A stretch of 64,000 nucleotides of DNA from Castellaniella sp036379515 (GTDB lineage Bacteria > Pseudomonadota > Gammaproteobacteria > Burkholderiales > Burkholderiaceae_B): NCBI RefSeq assembly GCF_036379515.1, contig NZ_DASVGN010000033.1:1-64000 (forward strand), in the 5' to 3' direction. The notes beneath the pieces are model-generated. The model ran no database searches and was not told the DNA's origin. It was given only the letters and a program-made list of their open reading frames with translations. Of this stretch, positions 52,299 through 61,488 are shown in pieces. Every line of letters begins with the position of its first letter. Position 1 is the first letter of the stretch. Position numbers and translations under genes: made by a program.

Positions 52299-53795
52299 TC
52301 AGTGTGCAGCCTGCTTGGCCGCCTCCACTGCGGCGCTGGTGTGCGCCGGTTCACCCTTGGGCGCCCCATTGAAGAACAGGTTGAGCGCGACGGCGGAGAT
52401 CGAGGTGAGCAGGATGCCCGACTCGATCAGGGGGTGGATGGCCACCGGCATCCACTGGCGGAAGCTCGGGGCCACGACGGGGATCATGCCCACGCCGATG
52501 GAGATGGCGACGATCATCGCATTGTGGGCGTTGTTGCGGAAATCCACGCCGCCCAGGATGCGGATGCCGGTGGCGGTGACCATGCCAAACATGACGAGGC
52601 CCGCGCCGCCCAGTACGACGGTGGGCAGGGATTCGACCAGGGCAGCCAGTTTGGGCAGCATGCCCAGGATGAGCATGATGACGCCGCCCACGACGCAGAC
52701 GTAGCGGCTGCGCACGCCGGTGACGGCGACCAGCCCGACGTTCTGCGAGAAGCTGGAATACGGGAAGGTATTGAAGATGCCACCGATCAACGTGCCCAGG
52801 CCGTCGGTGCGCAGGCCGCGTGCCAGGTCCTTCTGGTGGATTTCTTTGCCGGTCATGTCGGACAACGCCAGGAACATGCCGGTGGATTCGATGAGGATCA
52901 CGATCATGACCAAGACCATGGTCACGATCATCCAGAAGTCGAATCGGGGCATGCCGAAGTGGAACGGCAGCACGATGTCGAACCAGTCGGCGCGGGCAAC
53001 TTTGTCGTAGGTCATCATGCCCAGGGCACTGGTGATGACGGCACCCACGACAATGCCCAGCAGCACGGCGATATTGGCGATGAAGCCTTTGCAGAATCTG
53101 GCGATGAGCAGGATGGACACCAGCACGGCACTGGCGATGCCCAGGCCGGTCAGGTCGGCGTAGCGCGGGTTGGGCACGGTGGGCAGCAGCGCCAGGCCCT
53201 GAGGCACGGCCGGCAAGGCCGAACCGGGAGCTGCAGCCAGAGACCGGGCGCTGTTGAGCCAGCTGGCGTAATCCGGGTTGACGACGTTGGGCGCGGTGGG
53301 GCCAAAAGGGTTGCCAAAGATCCAGTTGATACCGACTTTCATCAGCGTGATGCCGATGATGGCGATGATGGTGCCGGTGACGACGGGCGGGAAGAAGCGC
53401 AGCAGTTTGCTCACCCACGGCGCAATGATCATGGTGATGATCCCGGCCGCGATGATGGTGCCAAAGAGCAGTTGTGCGCCTTCGTGGCCTTGCGCGGTGC
53501 CGGCGATGTGGATCATGGGGCCCACGGGGGCAAAGCTCACGCCCATCATGACGGGCAGTTTGATGCCGAACCACTGGGTGGCGCCCCAGGACTGGATGAT
53601 AGTGGCAATGCCGCAGGCAAAGAGGTCGGCGGCGATCAGCATGGATACTTCGGCGTCCGTCAGGTGCAGGGCGCGGCCAATGATGAGCGGCACGGCAACG
53701 GCACCCGCATACATGACCAGCACGTGCTGGATGCCCAATGCGGCCAAGCGCCCAAAGGGCAGAATTTCGTCGACCGGAGCAACGGTTTTGCTCAT
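52299..53795 (-). CDS. NCS2-family uracil/xanthine permease
   Basis: About 498 residues with 12-14 membrane segments. LAALGIQHVLVMYAGAVAVPLIIG holds the QH motif in TM1, PVMMGVSFAPVGPMI is TM3, and FNTFPYSSFSQNVGLVAVTGVRSRYV (with the conserved N-x-x-T-P-like stretch and QNxG motif) is typical of xanthine-type transporters. It imports a purine base with protons. Start at 53795 (MSKTVAPVDEILP) has TTTGGAG 9-15 nt upstream; the frame is open to 53894 without family sequence. Ends with an intrinsic terminator. Confidence 0.92.
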   Translation of the reverse strand: MSKTVAPVDEILPFGRLAALGIQHVLVMYAGAVAVPLIIGRALHLTDAEVSMLIAADLFACGIATIIQSWGATQWFGIKLPVMMGVSFAPVGPMIHIAGTAQGHEGAQLLFGTIIAAGIITMIIAPWVSKLLRFFPPVVTGTIIAIIGITLMKVGINWIFGNPFGPTAPNVVNPDYASWLNSARSLAAAPGSALPAVPQGLALLPTVPNPRYADLTGLGIASAVLVSILLIARFCKGFIANIAVLLGIVVGAVITSALGMMTYDKVARADWFDIVLPFHFGMPRFDFWMIVTMVLVMIVILIESTGMFLALSDMTGKEIHQKDLARGLRTDGLGTLIGGIFNTFPYSSFSQNVGLVAVTGVRSRYVCVVGGVIMLILGMLPKLAALVESLPTVVLGGAGLVMFGMVTATGIRILGGVDFRNNAHNAMIVAISIGVGMIPVVAPSFRQWMPVAIHPLIESGILLTSISAVALNLFFNGAPKGEPAHTSAAVEAAKQAAH

Positions 53796-54043
53796 GGTTT
53801 TGTCTCCAAAGAAATACCTGGCGCGTCCGGCACTCTTGTCGTCCGGGCGGCGCCGCTTGGGGCTGTCCGCGCCGTGGTTCGCCGGTACGTGCATCTGGGA
53901 GCCACTCTAGCGTAGGTAGCGCAATTCGCGCTATAGCAAAAGCGTCATAAGGGTTTTGTGATATGGACCATAATCCAGGGATTACCCGGAGACGCCGGAA
54001 CCGCGGGGGGGCGTTTGAGCAGGGATTTGGTCTGCGACCCGCG

Positions 54044-54064
54044 AAAAGCTGCCTGCCAAGCAGC
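54044..54064 (-). terminator. possible weak terminator after pgi
   Basis: Minus strand GCTGC, 7-nt loop, GCAGC, then TTTT. The stem is only 5 bp, so this is a weak candidate. It lies about 20-40 nt past the pgi stop. Confidence 0.35.
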
Positions 54065-54081
54065 AAGCCAGCCCCCCCGGC

Positions 54082-55653
54082 TCAGGAACTCAGCGCCTCG
54101 ATCCAGTGGTGTGTAGAGGCATCATGCGGGGTGGCCGCAGGGGGAGCCGTCTCGGCAGACGCTGCAACACCCGCGCCCAGTTCGGCGATGATGCCCTTGG
54201 CCAGCACCTTGCCGTATTCCACGCCCCATTGGTCGAAGGGGTCTATGCCCCAAATCAGGCCTTGGGTGAAGACCTTGTGTTCGTACAGGGCGAGCAGCGC
54301 GCCCAGCGAATAGGGCGAGAGGCGCGGCAGCACGATGAGGTGGTTGGGGCGGCCGCCGGGGTGCACGCGATGTGGGGCCAGAGCCTCCACGGCGGCGGCG
54401 CCCAGGCCTTCGGCACGGCATTCGGCGCGAGCCTCGTCCAGGGTCTTGCCGCGCATCAGGGCTTCGCGCTGGGCCAGGCAATTGGCCAGCAGCTGCCGGT
54501 GGTGCGTGGGCCAGTGGTGATCGGCCTGCCGGCAGAGGATGAAATCCACCGGCGCGCCGTCGCTGCCCTGGTGCATCCACTGAAAAAACGTGTGCTGGGC
54601 GTCGGTACCGGGCATGCCCCAGACGGCTGGGCCCGTAGGCACGCCCACGGGGCGGCCGGCGACGTCCACCGATTTGCCCAGCGATTCCATGTCCAGCTGC
54701 TGCACGTAGGGCACCAGGTTCGCCAGGCGCGAGTCGTAGGGAGCGATGTTCAGCGACCCCTGCCCCAGCACGCTGCGGTTCACGATACCGGCCAGGGCCA
54801 TGCGCACCGGGGCATTGGCTGCCAGCGGCGCCTGGGCGAAGTGTTCGTCCATGGCGGCAGCGCCCATGCGCAGGCCGGCGAGCACGTCCGAGCCCACCGA
54901 CAAGGCGGTCGTCAGGCTCACGGCCGACCAGATGGAAAAGCGCCCGCCCACCCAGTCCCAGAGGCGAAAGATATGGGTGTCGGCAATCCCCCAGGCGCGG
55001 GCGCGCTCAGGCTGCGCGGTGACGGCCACCATGTGGGCGGCCGGGTCCAGGCCCGCAGCCTTCAGCCATTCGCGCGCGCGGGCGCCGTTTTGCAGGGTCT
55101 CGGCGGTGGTGAACGATTTGGACACCAGCACCACCAGGGTTTCACGCGGGTCCAGGCCGGCCAGCCCGCCCTCGATGGCGTGCCCATCGATGTTGGCGAC
55201 GAAGCGAACGTCGCGCCAGGTGCCCGCATAGCCAAAGGCGGTGACGGCCAGGCGCACACCCCAATCCGAGCCGCCGATGCCCACGTGCACGATGTGGCGC
55301 CAGCGGCGCTCGGAATCTGCGCGGCGCACGAAGGCATCCACGCGTTCGCGCGCGGAGAGCACGTCTTCAGGGCCGCGCGGCGCGCGCAGCACGGTGTGCC
55401 AGGCGGCACGGTGTTCGGTCACGTTGACTTCGTCGCCCGCCAGCAGACGCGCCCGCTGGGTCGCAAAGTCACGAGCTTCGAGCAGGGCTTCCCCCGCCGC
55501 CAGCAGATCTGCCGAATGGCGTTGCCCGCTGGTGTCCAGCACCAGACCGGGGGCCTCGATCAGATCCAGCCCGTCGGCGCGCGGCGCACAGGTCTGTGCC
55601 GCGAGGACGAAGCGCTTCCATTCGGGAAGATCCAGCAAGGCGGGAAATGTCAT
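54082..55653 (-). CDS. pgi: glucose-6-phosphate isomerase
   Basis: 523 residues. Interconverts glucose-6-P and fructose-6-P. Conserved parts: VHVGIGGSDWGVRLAV (phosphate site), VLVSKSFTTAETLQN, FRLWDWVGGRFSIWSAV, and QADHHWPTHHRQLLANCLAQ, with the C-terminal KVFTQGLIWGIDPFDQWGVEYGK containing the catalytic signature. Slightly shorter than the E. coli enzyme, as is usual in Burkholderiales. It supplies hexose phosphate for GDP-mannose and UDP-glucose, thus indirectly for the glycan locus. Confidence 0.95.
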   Translation of the reverse strand: MTFPALLDLPEWKRFVLAAQTCAPRADGLDLIEAPGLVLDTSGQRHSADLLAAGEALLEARDFATQRARLLAGDEVNVTEHRAAWHTVLRAPRGPEDVLSARERVDAFVRRADSERRWRHIVHVGIGGSDWGVRLAVTAFGYAGTWRDVRFVANIDGHAIEGGLAGLDPRETLVVLVSKSFTTAETLQNGARAREWLKAAGLDPAAHMVAVTAQPERARAWGIADTHIFRLWDWVGGRFSIWSAVSLTTALSVGSDVLAGLRMGAAAMDEHFAQAPLAANAPVRMALAGIVNRSVLGQGSLNIAPYDSRLANLVPYVQQLDMESLGKSVDVAGRPVGVPTGPAVWGMPGTDAQHTFFQWMHQGSDGAPVDFILCRQADHHWPTHHRQLLANCLAQREALMRGKTLDEARAECRAEGLGAAAVEALAPHRVHPGGRPNHLIVLPRLSPYSLGALLALYEHKVFTQGLIWGIDPFDQWGVEYGKVLAKGIIAELGAGVAASAETAPPAATPHDASTHHWIEALSS

Positions 55654-55714
55654 AGGAGGTCACGCGAGAAGGAAGGCCTGTGGCAGTATATCCAGTTGGA
55701 CAGAAACAAAGGGT

Positions 55715-55743
55715 TTGCCTATCTTTTTGTTGTCCTTTATAGT
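55715..55743 (+). promoter_or_regulatory. candidate promoter of the Phd/YefM toxin-antitoxin operon
   Basis: TTGCCT at 55715-55720, a 17-nt spacer and TATAGT at 55738-55743. It is about 75 nt before the antitoxin ATG, in an AT-rich stretch between pgi and the pair. Confidence 0.45.
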
Positions 55744-55816
55744 GTATCGAATAAAGGTCATCATTCAGTTGAATCCAGAGCTCGAGAAGACCCAACCCAC
55801 ACTATCGAGGTCCACC

Positions 55817-56158
55817 ATGGTGCTTTTCACGAAAGACGTCGTGTCGCTCTCGCAAGCACGCGCCACGCTGTCAGAACTATCAGACCAGGCGGCGGATGGA
55901 GCCGAGAAGATCATCACCAAAAACGGCGAAGGCTACGCCGCGCTGATCGGAGCCGACCGACTGGATCATTACCACCGACTGGAGCAGGATCACATCCACC
56001 GTACGCTGATTGCCGAAGCCTGCAAGGGGCTCGAAGACATTCTGGCGGGACGCACGCAAGACGCAGAAGAAGCCATTGACGAAATGATCCGTCGTCTCGA
56101 CCAAGAAATCAGCGAACAAGGCAAGCCCCAAAAACCGGCCCGTAAGCACCGAAAATGA
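55817..56158 (+). CDS. Phd/YefM-type antitoxin
   Basis: About 113 residues. VSLSQARATLSELSDQAADGAEKIITKNGEGYAALI is the Phd/YefM DNA-binding and dimer domain; the C-terminal part, rich in Glu and Arg/Lys, would wrap the toxin. Start at 55817 with GAGG 6 nt upstream. Its TGA overlaps the toxin ATG (ATGA). Longer than the 80-90 residues common in the family because of an extended charged tail. Confidence 0.82.
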   Translation: MVLFTKDVVSLSQARATLSELSDQAADGAEKIITKNGEGYAALIGADRLDHYHRLEQDHIHRTLIAEACKGLEDILAGRTQDAEEAIDEMIRRLDQEISEQGKPQKPARKHRK

Positions 56159-56541
56159 CGGTACTGCGCCGAATCGAAGCAACCGACAACTATCGGAGCA
56201 ACCTCAGGCAGCTCGAAGATTTCTGCCGCAGAAACGGCACGCTCGTACAGCATCGCGACATGCTTGCCGGCATCAAGATGACTGTCGCACCCAACCTACG
56301 ACGCTTTCCGGCCTTGGGCCGCTTCTTTCTGCAGCGCGAGCCCTACTCCATTGAAGCGCTCAACGGTCTCGACCGGTTGATGGCGCAGCTCGCGTTGCAC
56401 CCCAAAGGGACTGAAATCCGCGAGTACGTGCTGGCCGAACACGTCATCCTGTACGCCACCACAGCCAACACGGTCTATCTGCTGGCGATCAAGCATCACA
56501 AGCAGCTGTCATTCGATTTTCTGTCGTTCTGGACCCCTTAG
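56155..56541 (+). CDS. RelE/ParE-superfamily toxin
   Basis: 128 residues. Small alpha/beta toxin fold: helical N-terminal half with NYRSNLRQLEDFCRRNGTL, and the beta part REYVLAEHVILYATTANTVYLLAIKHHKQLSFDF, typical of RelE/ParE members (a tyrosine and basic residues near the C-terminus). Translationally coupled to the antitoxin. Could be a ribosome-dependent RNase or a gyrase inhibitor; the sequence does not decide. Confidence 0.78.
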   Translation: MTVLRRIEATDNYRSNLRQLEDFCRRNGTLVQHRDMLAGIKMTVAPNLRRFPALGRFFLQREPYSIEALNGLDRLMAQLALHPKGTEIREYVLAEHVILYATTANTVYLLAIKHHKQLSFDFLSFWTP

Positions 56542-56582
56542 GGAAGGGCACGCTCCCCGCTGCCTATCCCTGGAGGGAACGT

Positions 56583-57782
56583 TCAGCAGCGCTCGAAAAT
56601 CCCCGCCGCCCCCATGCCGGTGCCCACGCACATGGTGACCATGCCGTACTTCAGGTTGTGGCGACGCATGGCGTGAATGGTGGTGGCCGATCGGATCGCA
56701 CCCGTAGCACCCAATGGGTGGCCCAGGGCGATGGCACCGCCCATGGGGTTGACCACGTCTTCGTTCAATCCCAGGTCGCGAATGACGGCCAGCGACTGCG
56801 CGGCAAAGGCCTCATTGAGCTCGATCCAGCCCATCTGGTCCAGGGTCAGGCCCGCCTTCTTGAGCACGGCGGGGATGGCTTCTTTGGGGCCTATGCCCAT
56901 GATGTCGGGCGGGACGCCGCGCACGGCAAAACACACGAAGCGCGCAAGCGGTGTGAGGCCATAGGTCTTGAGTGCACGTTCGGACACCACCAGCAAGGCA
57001 CCGGCGCCGTCCGAGGTTTGCGAGCTGTTGCCCGCCGTGACGCTGCCGCGCGCCGCGAACACCGGCCGCAGGCGTGCCAGCGCCTCGGCACTGGTATCGG
57101 CACGCGGGCCTTCGTCCAGCGTGACGGTGCGGTGGGTCTCGCGGATCTCGCCGCTACTCAGATCAGGAATGCGGTGCACGATGTCCACAGGCAGCATCTC
57201 GTCGGTGAATTCGCCGGATTTTTGCGCGGCCAGCGCCCGCTGGTGTGAACGCAGGGCAAAGGCGTCCTGGTCTTCGCGCGAGATCTTCCAGCGTGTGGCC
57301 ACTTGTTCGGCCGTAGCCCCCATGCCATAGGCAATACCGATGTTTTCGTCCTTCAGGTAGATGTCGGGGCTGAAGGTGCTGGTCACCCCCATGATGGGCA
57401 CCATGCTCATGGATTCAGTGCCGCAGGCGAGCAGCACGTCAGCCTCGCCCACGCGGATGCGGTCGGCGGCGATGGAGATAGCCGTGAGCCCGGAGGCGCA
57501 GAAGCGGTTGATGGTGCACCCGGGCACGGATTGCGGCAGTCCGGCCAGCAGCACGCCGATGCGGCCCACATTCATGCCTTGCGGGCCCTCGGGCATGGCG
57601 CAACCCACAATGGCATCGTCAATCGCTGCGGGGTCCAGCGTGGGGGCCTGCGCGAGCACGCCCCGAATGGTGTGGGCGAGCAGCTCGTCGGGCCGGGTGT
57701 GGGCATACATGCCGCGCGGCGCCTTGCCGATGGGGGTGCGGGTGGCCGCCACGATGTAGGCTTGCTGAAGATTCGTCATCAC
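56583..57782 (-). CDS. acetyl-CoA C-acyltransferase (thiolase, FadA-like)
   Basis: 399 residues. Releases acetyl-CoA from 3-ketoacyl-CoA. Active-site Cys is in CTINRFCASGLTAISI, the GHPLGATGAIR segment carries the catalytic His, and the second Cys is in MCVGTGMGAAGIFE. Lies 8 nt after the stop of the multifunctional dehydrogenase/hydratase gene, together the FadBA pair. Confidence 0.93.
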   Translation of the reverse strand: MMTNLQQAYIVAATRTPIGKAPRGMYAHTRPDELLAHTIRGVLAQAPTLDPAAIDDAIVGCAMPEGPQGMNVGRIGVLLAGLPQSVPGCTINRFCASGLTAISIAADRIRVGEADVLLACGTESMSMVPIMGVTSTFSPDIYLKDENIGIAYGMGATAEQVATRWKISREDQDAFALRSHQRALAAQKSGEFTDEMLPVDIVHRIPDLSSGEIRETHRTVTLDEGPRADTSAEALARLRPVFAARGSVTAGNSSQTSDGAGALLVVSERALKTYGLTPLARFVCFAVRGVPPDIMGIGPKEAIPAVLKKAGLTLDQMGWIELNEAFAAQSLAVIRDLGLNEDVVNPMGGAIALGHPLGATGAIRSATTIHAMRRHNLKYGMVTMCVGTGMGAAGIFERC

Positions 57783-57790
57783 AATGCTCC

Positions 57791-60274
57791 TTAGTTCCGC
57801 ACAGGCTTGCCGGTCTTCACGAATCCCGCAATGCGTTCCTGCGTTTTGGGATTGGCCAGCAGCGCCAGGAAGGCTTCGCGTTCGAGTCTATGCATCCAGG
57901 CTTCGTCCACCAGGCTGCCGGGGTCTACGTCACCCCCGCAGATCACGGTGGCAATCTGCTCGGCCACGTGTTGGTCGTAGTCGCTGATATAGCCCCCCAC
58001 GCGCATGTTGACGAGTTGCGCCTTGACGGTGGCAATGGCATCGCGCCCGGCCACCGGGAAGCGGGCGGGGATCGGCGGGCGCCAGCCCTGTTCGGCCAGG
58101 CTGGCGGCCTCGCGCACGGCGACGTACAACAGCTCGGCACGATTCATGACGATGGGGTCCGACGGCTGCAGCCAACCCATGTCACGGGCTTCCTTCGCGG
58201 ATTTGGACACCCGCGCACTGGCGATGTTCAGGATGAAATTCTTGACGTAGGCCAGGAGCGGCACCTCCGGTGCCACCTGGGCCTGGCGCTCGGCCGCCTG
58301 CCGCGCACTGTATGTCAACCCGCCCGCGCCCGGTACCAGGCCCATGCCGGCCTCGACCAGCCCCATGTAGGTCTCGAAATACACCACGCGGCGTGCACAG
58401 TGCAGGGACAGCTCGCAGCCCCCGCCCAACGCAAGGCCGGCCACGGCGGCCACCACGGGCACCTGGGCAGTGCGCAGGCGCGATATCAGGGCCTGCAGGG
58501 CGCGCTCCTGCGGTTCCAGCGCGGCGGGGCCGCCTGCCATAAAGGCTGGCAGCATGGCTTTCAGGTCCGCCCCCGCAGAAAATGGATCGTCCAGCTGACC
58601 CACGACCAGCGCCTTGTAACCTTGCTCTGCCAGGGTCAAGGCCTGGTCCAGCCCCTGCACGACCTCGGTATTGATCGTGTGCATCTTGGTCTTGAACGAG
58701 ACGATGAGCACGTCTTGCGGATGGGGAGCGGGGAGCGTCCAGGCCTGCACCCCGGCGTTTTCGAACACGACGTGGGGCACGAGCGCCGGAGCCTCGCCCA
58801 CCAGGCGTTGAGGGGTCACCTGCCGACTATAGACGGGCAAGGTACTGCGGGGTACGTACACGCGACGGCTGGGGCTGAAGGACCCGGCCCGAGTGTGCAC
58901 GGCTTGCTGATCCCACACGGGCCCCTGAGTCACCCAAGCAGGCAACGGGGCATCCGACAGGGTCTTGCCCGCCGCAATGTCGGCCTGAATCCAGCCCGCC
59001 ACTTGCTGCCAGCCGGCCGCCTGCCAGATCTCGAACGGCCCCTGCGCGTGTCCAAAACCCCATTTCATGGCCTGGTCCAGCTCGCGCGCCGTGTCGGCGA
59101 TATCGGCCAGATGCACGGCGCTGTAATGGAAGCTGTCGCGCAGCACCGCCCAGACAAACTGGGCCTGCGGGTCGGCGGAATCATGCAGGGCCTGCAGGCG
59201 CTTGGCCGGATCGGGCTCCTTCAGGATGGCCTTGACAGTGTCGTTGGCCTTTTGGTCGGCCGGGACGTAAGTGCCTTGCGCCGGGTCCAACCGCAAGATG
59301 GCCTTGCCTTCTTTGCGGAAGAATCCTGCCTGCGTCTTCTGCCCCAGCGCGCCCTTGTCGATAAGGCCCGCCAGCACGGGTGGCACCCCGAAGTGGGCCT
59401 TGAAGGGATCGTCGGGCAGCTGCTCCTGCATGGTGTGGATCACGTGCACCAGGGTGTCCAGCCCGACCACGTCAGCCGTGCGGAAAGTACCGGATTTGGC
59501 GCGGCCCAGCTGCGTGCCAGTCAGATCATCCACCAGCTCGTAGGGCAGGCCAAAGGCCTGCGTATGGTGAAACACCGACAGGATGCCGAAGACGCCGATG
59601 CGGTTGCCGACGAAGTTGGGAGTATCTTTGGCGCGCACCACGCCCTTGCCAAGCTGAGTCGTCAGGAAGGTCTCAAGCCCGTCAAGCAAGGCGGGCTGCG
59701 TGGCGGCGGTAGGGATGAGCTCCACCAGCGTCATGTAGCGCGGCGGGTTGAAGAAGTGCACGCCGCAGAAGTGCGGACGCAGGGATTCGGGCAGGGCTTC
59801 TGACAAGGCCGTGATCGACAGCCCCGAGGTGTTGCTGGCGACGATGGCCGTGGGCGCCACGGCGGGCGCAATGCGGTGATAGAGATCGCGCTTCCAGTCC
59901 AGGCGCTCGGCAATGGCCTCGATGATGACGTCGCAGCCAGACAGCAGGTCCAGGTTCTCGTCGTAGTTGGCGGGGGTGATGAGATCTGCCAAGTGCGGTG
60001 CGGCCAGCGGCGCGGGGCTGAGCTTTTTGAGGCGTGCAAGGGCGGCGTTGACGATGGCGTTCTTGCCGCCACGGCCGTCGTCCTTGGCCAGATCGAAGAG
60101 CACCACGGGTACGCCGGCGTTGATGCAGTGGGCCGCGATCTGCGCCCCCATGACGCCGGCGCCGCACACGGCCACGCGGCGCACGTACAGCGGACCCAAG
60201 GCGGGGCCGGCAGATGGTGCAGTCCCGTGCGAGGTCGCAGACGAGGGATCGGACACGGACGAATGGCTGGACAT
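57791..60274 (-). CDS. 3-hydroxyacyl-CoA dehydrogenase / enoyl-CoA hydratase (FadB/FadN-like)
   Basis: 827 residues. N-terminal 3-hydroxyacyl-CoA dehydrogenase with the NAD motif RRVAVCGAGVMGAQIAAHC near residue 33 and FFNPPRYMTLVELIP; the C-terminal part is a crotonase fold with SAGADLKAMLPAF and AAVAGLALGGGCELSLHCA. This dehydrogenase-first order is that of FadN-type proteins, reverse to E. coli FadB. It hydrates and oxidises enoyl-CoA in beta-oxidation. Adjacent thiolase completes the cycle; the acyl-CoA dehydrogenase is not nearby. Confidence 0.93.
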   Translation of the reverse strand: MSSHSSVSDPSSATSHGTAPSAGPALGPLYVRRVAVCGAGVMGAQIAAHCINAGVPVVLFDLAKDDGRGGKNAIVNAALARLKKLSPAPLAAPHLADLITPANYDENLDLLSGCDVIIEAIAERLDWKRDLYHRIAPAVAPTAIVASNTSGLSITALSEALPESLRPHFCGVHFFNPPRYMTLVELIPTAATQPALLDGLETFLTTQLGKGVVRAKDTPNFVGNRIGVFGILSVFHHTQAFGLPYELVDDLTGTQLGRAKSGTFRTADVVGLDTLVHVIHTMQEQLPDDPFKAHFGVPPVLAGLIDKGALGQKTQAGFFRKEGKAILRLDPAQGTYVPADQKANDTVKAILKEPDPAKRLQALHDSADPQAQFVWAVLRDSFHYSAVHLADIADTARELDQAMKWGFGHAQGPFEIWQAAGWQQVAGWIQADIAAGKTLSDAPLPAWVTQGPVWDQQAVHTRAGSFSPSRRVYVPRSTLPVYSRQVTPQRLVGEAPALVPHVVFENAGVQAWTLPAPHPQDVLIVSFKTKMHTINTEVVQGLDQALTLAEQGYKALVVGQLDDPFSAGADLKAMLPAFMAGGPAALEPQERALQALISRLRTAQVPVVAAVAGLALGGGCELSLHCARRVVYFETYMGLVEAGMGLVPGAGGLTYSARQAAERQAQVAPEVPLLAYVKNFILNIASARVSKSAKEARDMGWLQPSDPIVMNRAELLYVAVREAASLAEQGWRPPIPARFPVAGRDAIATVKAQLVNMRVGGYISDYDQHVAEQIATVICGGDVDPGSLVDEAWMHRLEREAFLALLANPKTQERIAGFVKTGKPVRN

Positions 60275-60408
60275 GATGCAAGGCCCTCACTGAAGTTGAC
60301 GACGGCAGGCCTGCCGATCTTGCGGACACGCCCCCGTTTCAGCCCGGTCTGCCCGCCGATCCAAAGCCTGTGCCTCAAGAGTACACCGGTCCTTATAAAA
60401 TGACAGAC

Positions 60409-61122
60409 ATGGCCCGTCTTCCCCGTCTGTACGCTCCGCGCATCCCGCAACTGGTGCAAGCCCGGTTCGCACGGCCGTTGGCGGCCGCCGGAGACCCCGC
60501 TCCAGCAGCGCTGCTGGACCGAACACGCACCTGGCTGGCCGAAGAAGTGCAGCGCCAGCCGGTGGCACTGCACGCCTGGGCGCTGCTGCCGGATCGCGTC
60601 GTGCTGTTGCTGACCCCCGCCAACGAGCGTGCAGCGGCGCTGGTCATGCAGGCGTTGGGCCGGCGCATGGGGTCGGGCTTGCTGCGCGCCCGCGTCTACG
60701 AGGGGCGCTATCACAACGCCTTGCTGGAGCCCGGCCGCTGGGTACTGCCCGCTATGGTGTGGGCCGAGACCTTGGCAGTGCACCAGCGCGAGGTGGACCA
60801 GGCGGCGCGATGGCCATGGTCGTCGGCCGCCGAACATGTGGGCTTGGCAGGGGCGCCGGCGCAGGCACCCACGCTCAGCGACCACCCCGATTACTGGCAG
60901 ATCGGCGACACCCCGTTCGCCCGCCAGGCCGCCTGGCGGCAACGCCTGCAGGCAGGCATCAGCGAGGCCCAGCAGCAGGCCCTGGATGCTGCGCTGCATG
61001 GTCAATGGGCGCTGGGTGAAAAGATTTTTCTTTCACACCTGAGCCGCCTGGCCACCCGGCGGGTCAGCCCCGCGCCCCGAGGACGACCCAAAAAGACGAA
61101 CCCGACCGCTGCGCGCAAATAG
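60409..61122 (+). CDS. RAYT-like (Y1_Tnp family) protein with lost HUH motif
   Basis: About 237 residues. MARLPRL at the start, MQALGRRMGSGLL, YEGRYHNALLEPGRWVLPAM and RWPWSSAAEHVGL align well by eye with REP-associated tyrosine transposases. But the usual MPNHVHLL metal-binding motif is here LPDRVVLL (residues 60-67), so both catalytic histidines are gone, and the tyrosine-bearing helix is changed as well. It probably cannot cut DNA and may be a domesticated protein. Ends in a GRPKK tail like other RAYTs. Start at 60409 fits the family; ATG at 60400 is also possible. Confidence 0.75.
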   Translation: MARLPRLYAPRIPQLVQARFARPLAAAGDPAPAALLDRTRTWLAEEVQRQPVALHAWALLPDRVVLLLTPANERAAALVMQALGRRMGSGLLRARVYEGRYHNALLEPGRWVLPAMVWAETLAVHQREVDQAARWPWSSAAEHVGLAGAPAQAPTLSDHPDYWQIGDTPFARQAAWRQRLQAGISEAQQQALDAALHGQWALGEKIFLSHLSRLATRRVSPAPRGRPKKTNPTAARK

Positions 61123-61165
61123 CCCGCGAGGGCAAAGCCTGTGTCTACCCAGCGACACCTGGTGC

Positions 61166-61198
61166 ACCCATATTTTGCAGGTGCAGCAAAATATGGGT
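61166..61198. repeat. 13-bp inverted repeat hairpin downstream of the RAYT-like gene
   Basis: ACCCATATTTTGC, 7-nt loop AGGTGCA, then GCAAAATATGGGT, perfect arms. It is 43 nt after the RAYT-like stop. There is no T-run, so it is not a typical terminator; it could be a REP-like element or part of gltB control. Confidence 0.7.
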
Positions 61199-61200
61199 AG

Positions 61201-61488
61201 AGCGCTTAATTAACGGATGTTGCTCAATACACCATTTTTAAATCAACGTATTTGATGCGTCACCATTTTAAAATCAATAAAAGACATTAGATATTAATTA
61301 GGGACGCATCATAAAAAACCTGTTGTCACCCACCTGGCAAAAGGCGTAATTTTCATTTCCCACGACACGCTGTCGCAACCCGCACGGGTCTGCAGTGGCG
61401 GCGCAAACCAGCCGCCTTCATGAGTCGCCTCAGAAGAGGCCGCCGCAGCGCGTCGTGCCCCACTCTATTTGCCTCTTAGAGCTCCGCC
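61201..61488 (+). promoter_or_regulatory. AT-rich leader and promoter region of gltB with repeats
   Basis: Within this non-coding stretch, CACCATTTTTAAATCAA (61230-61246) and CACCATTTTAAAATCAA (61261-61277) form a direct repeat with one mismatch and a 31-nt period. TGATGCGTC (61253-61261) and GACGCATCA (61303-61311) form an inverted repeat 41 nt apart. The sequence is far more AT-rich than its surroundings, so it very likely holds the gltB promoter and binding sites for its regulator. Confidence 0.5.

Noticed and set aside
52302..53915. Long open frame of 537 codons on the plus strand
   Set aside because: Antisense to the NCS2 permease and made almost only of His, Asp, Gly, Gln; a codon-bias shadow.
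54001..54090. Runs of seven G or C downstream of pgi (54005-54011, and about 54072)
   Set aside because: Outside coding sequence and short; no reason to propose phase variation.
54106..56079. Open frame of 657 codons on the plus strand across pgi
   Set aside because: Antisense to pgi and out of frame with the Phd/YefM antitoxin; no family sequence.
57890..59803. Open frame of 637 codons on the plus strand
   Set aside because: Antisense to the FadB-like gene; the minus-strand protein carries all motifs.
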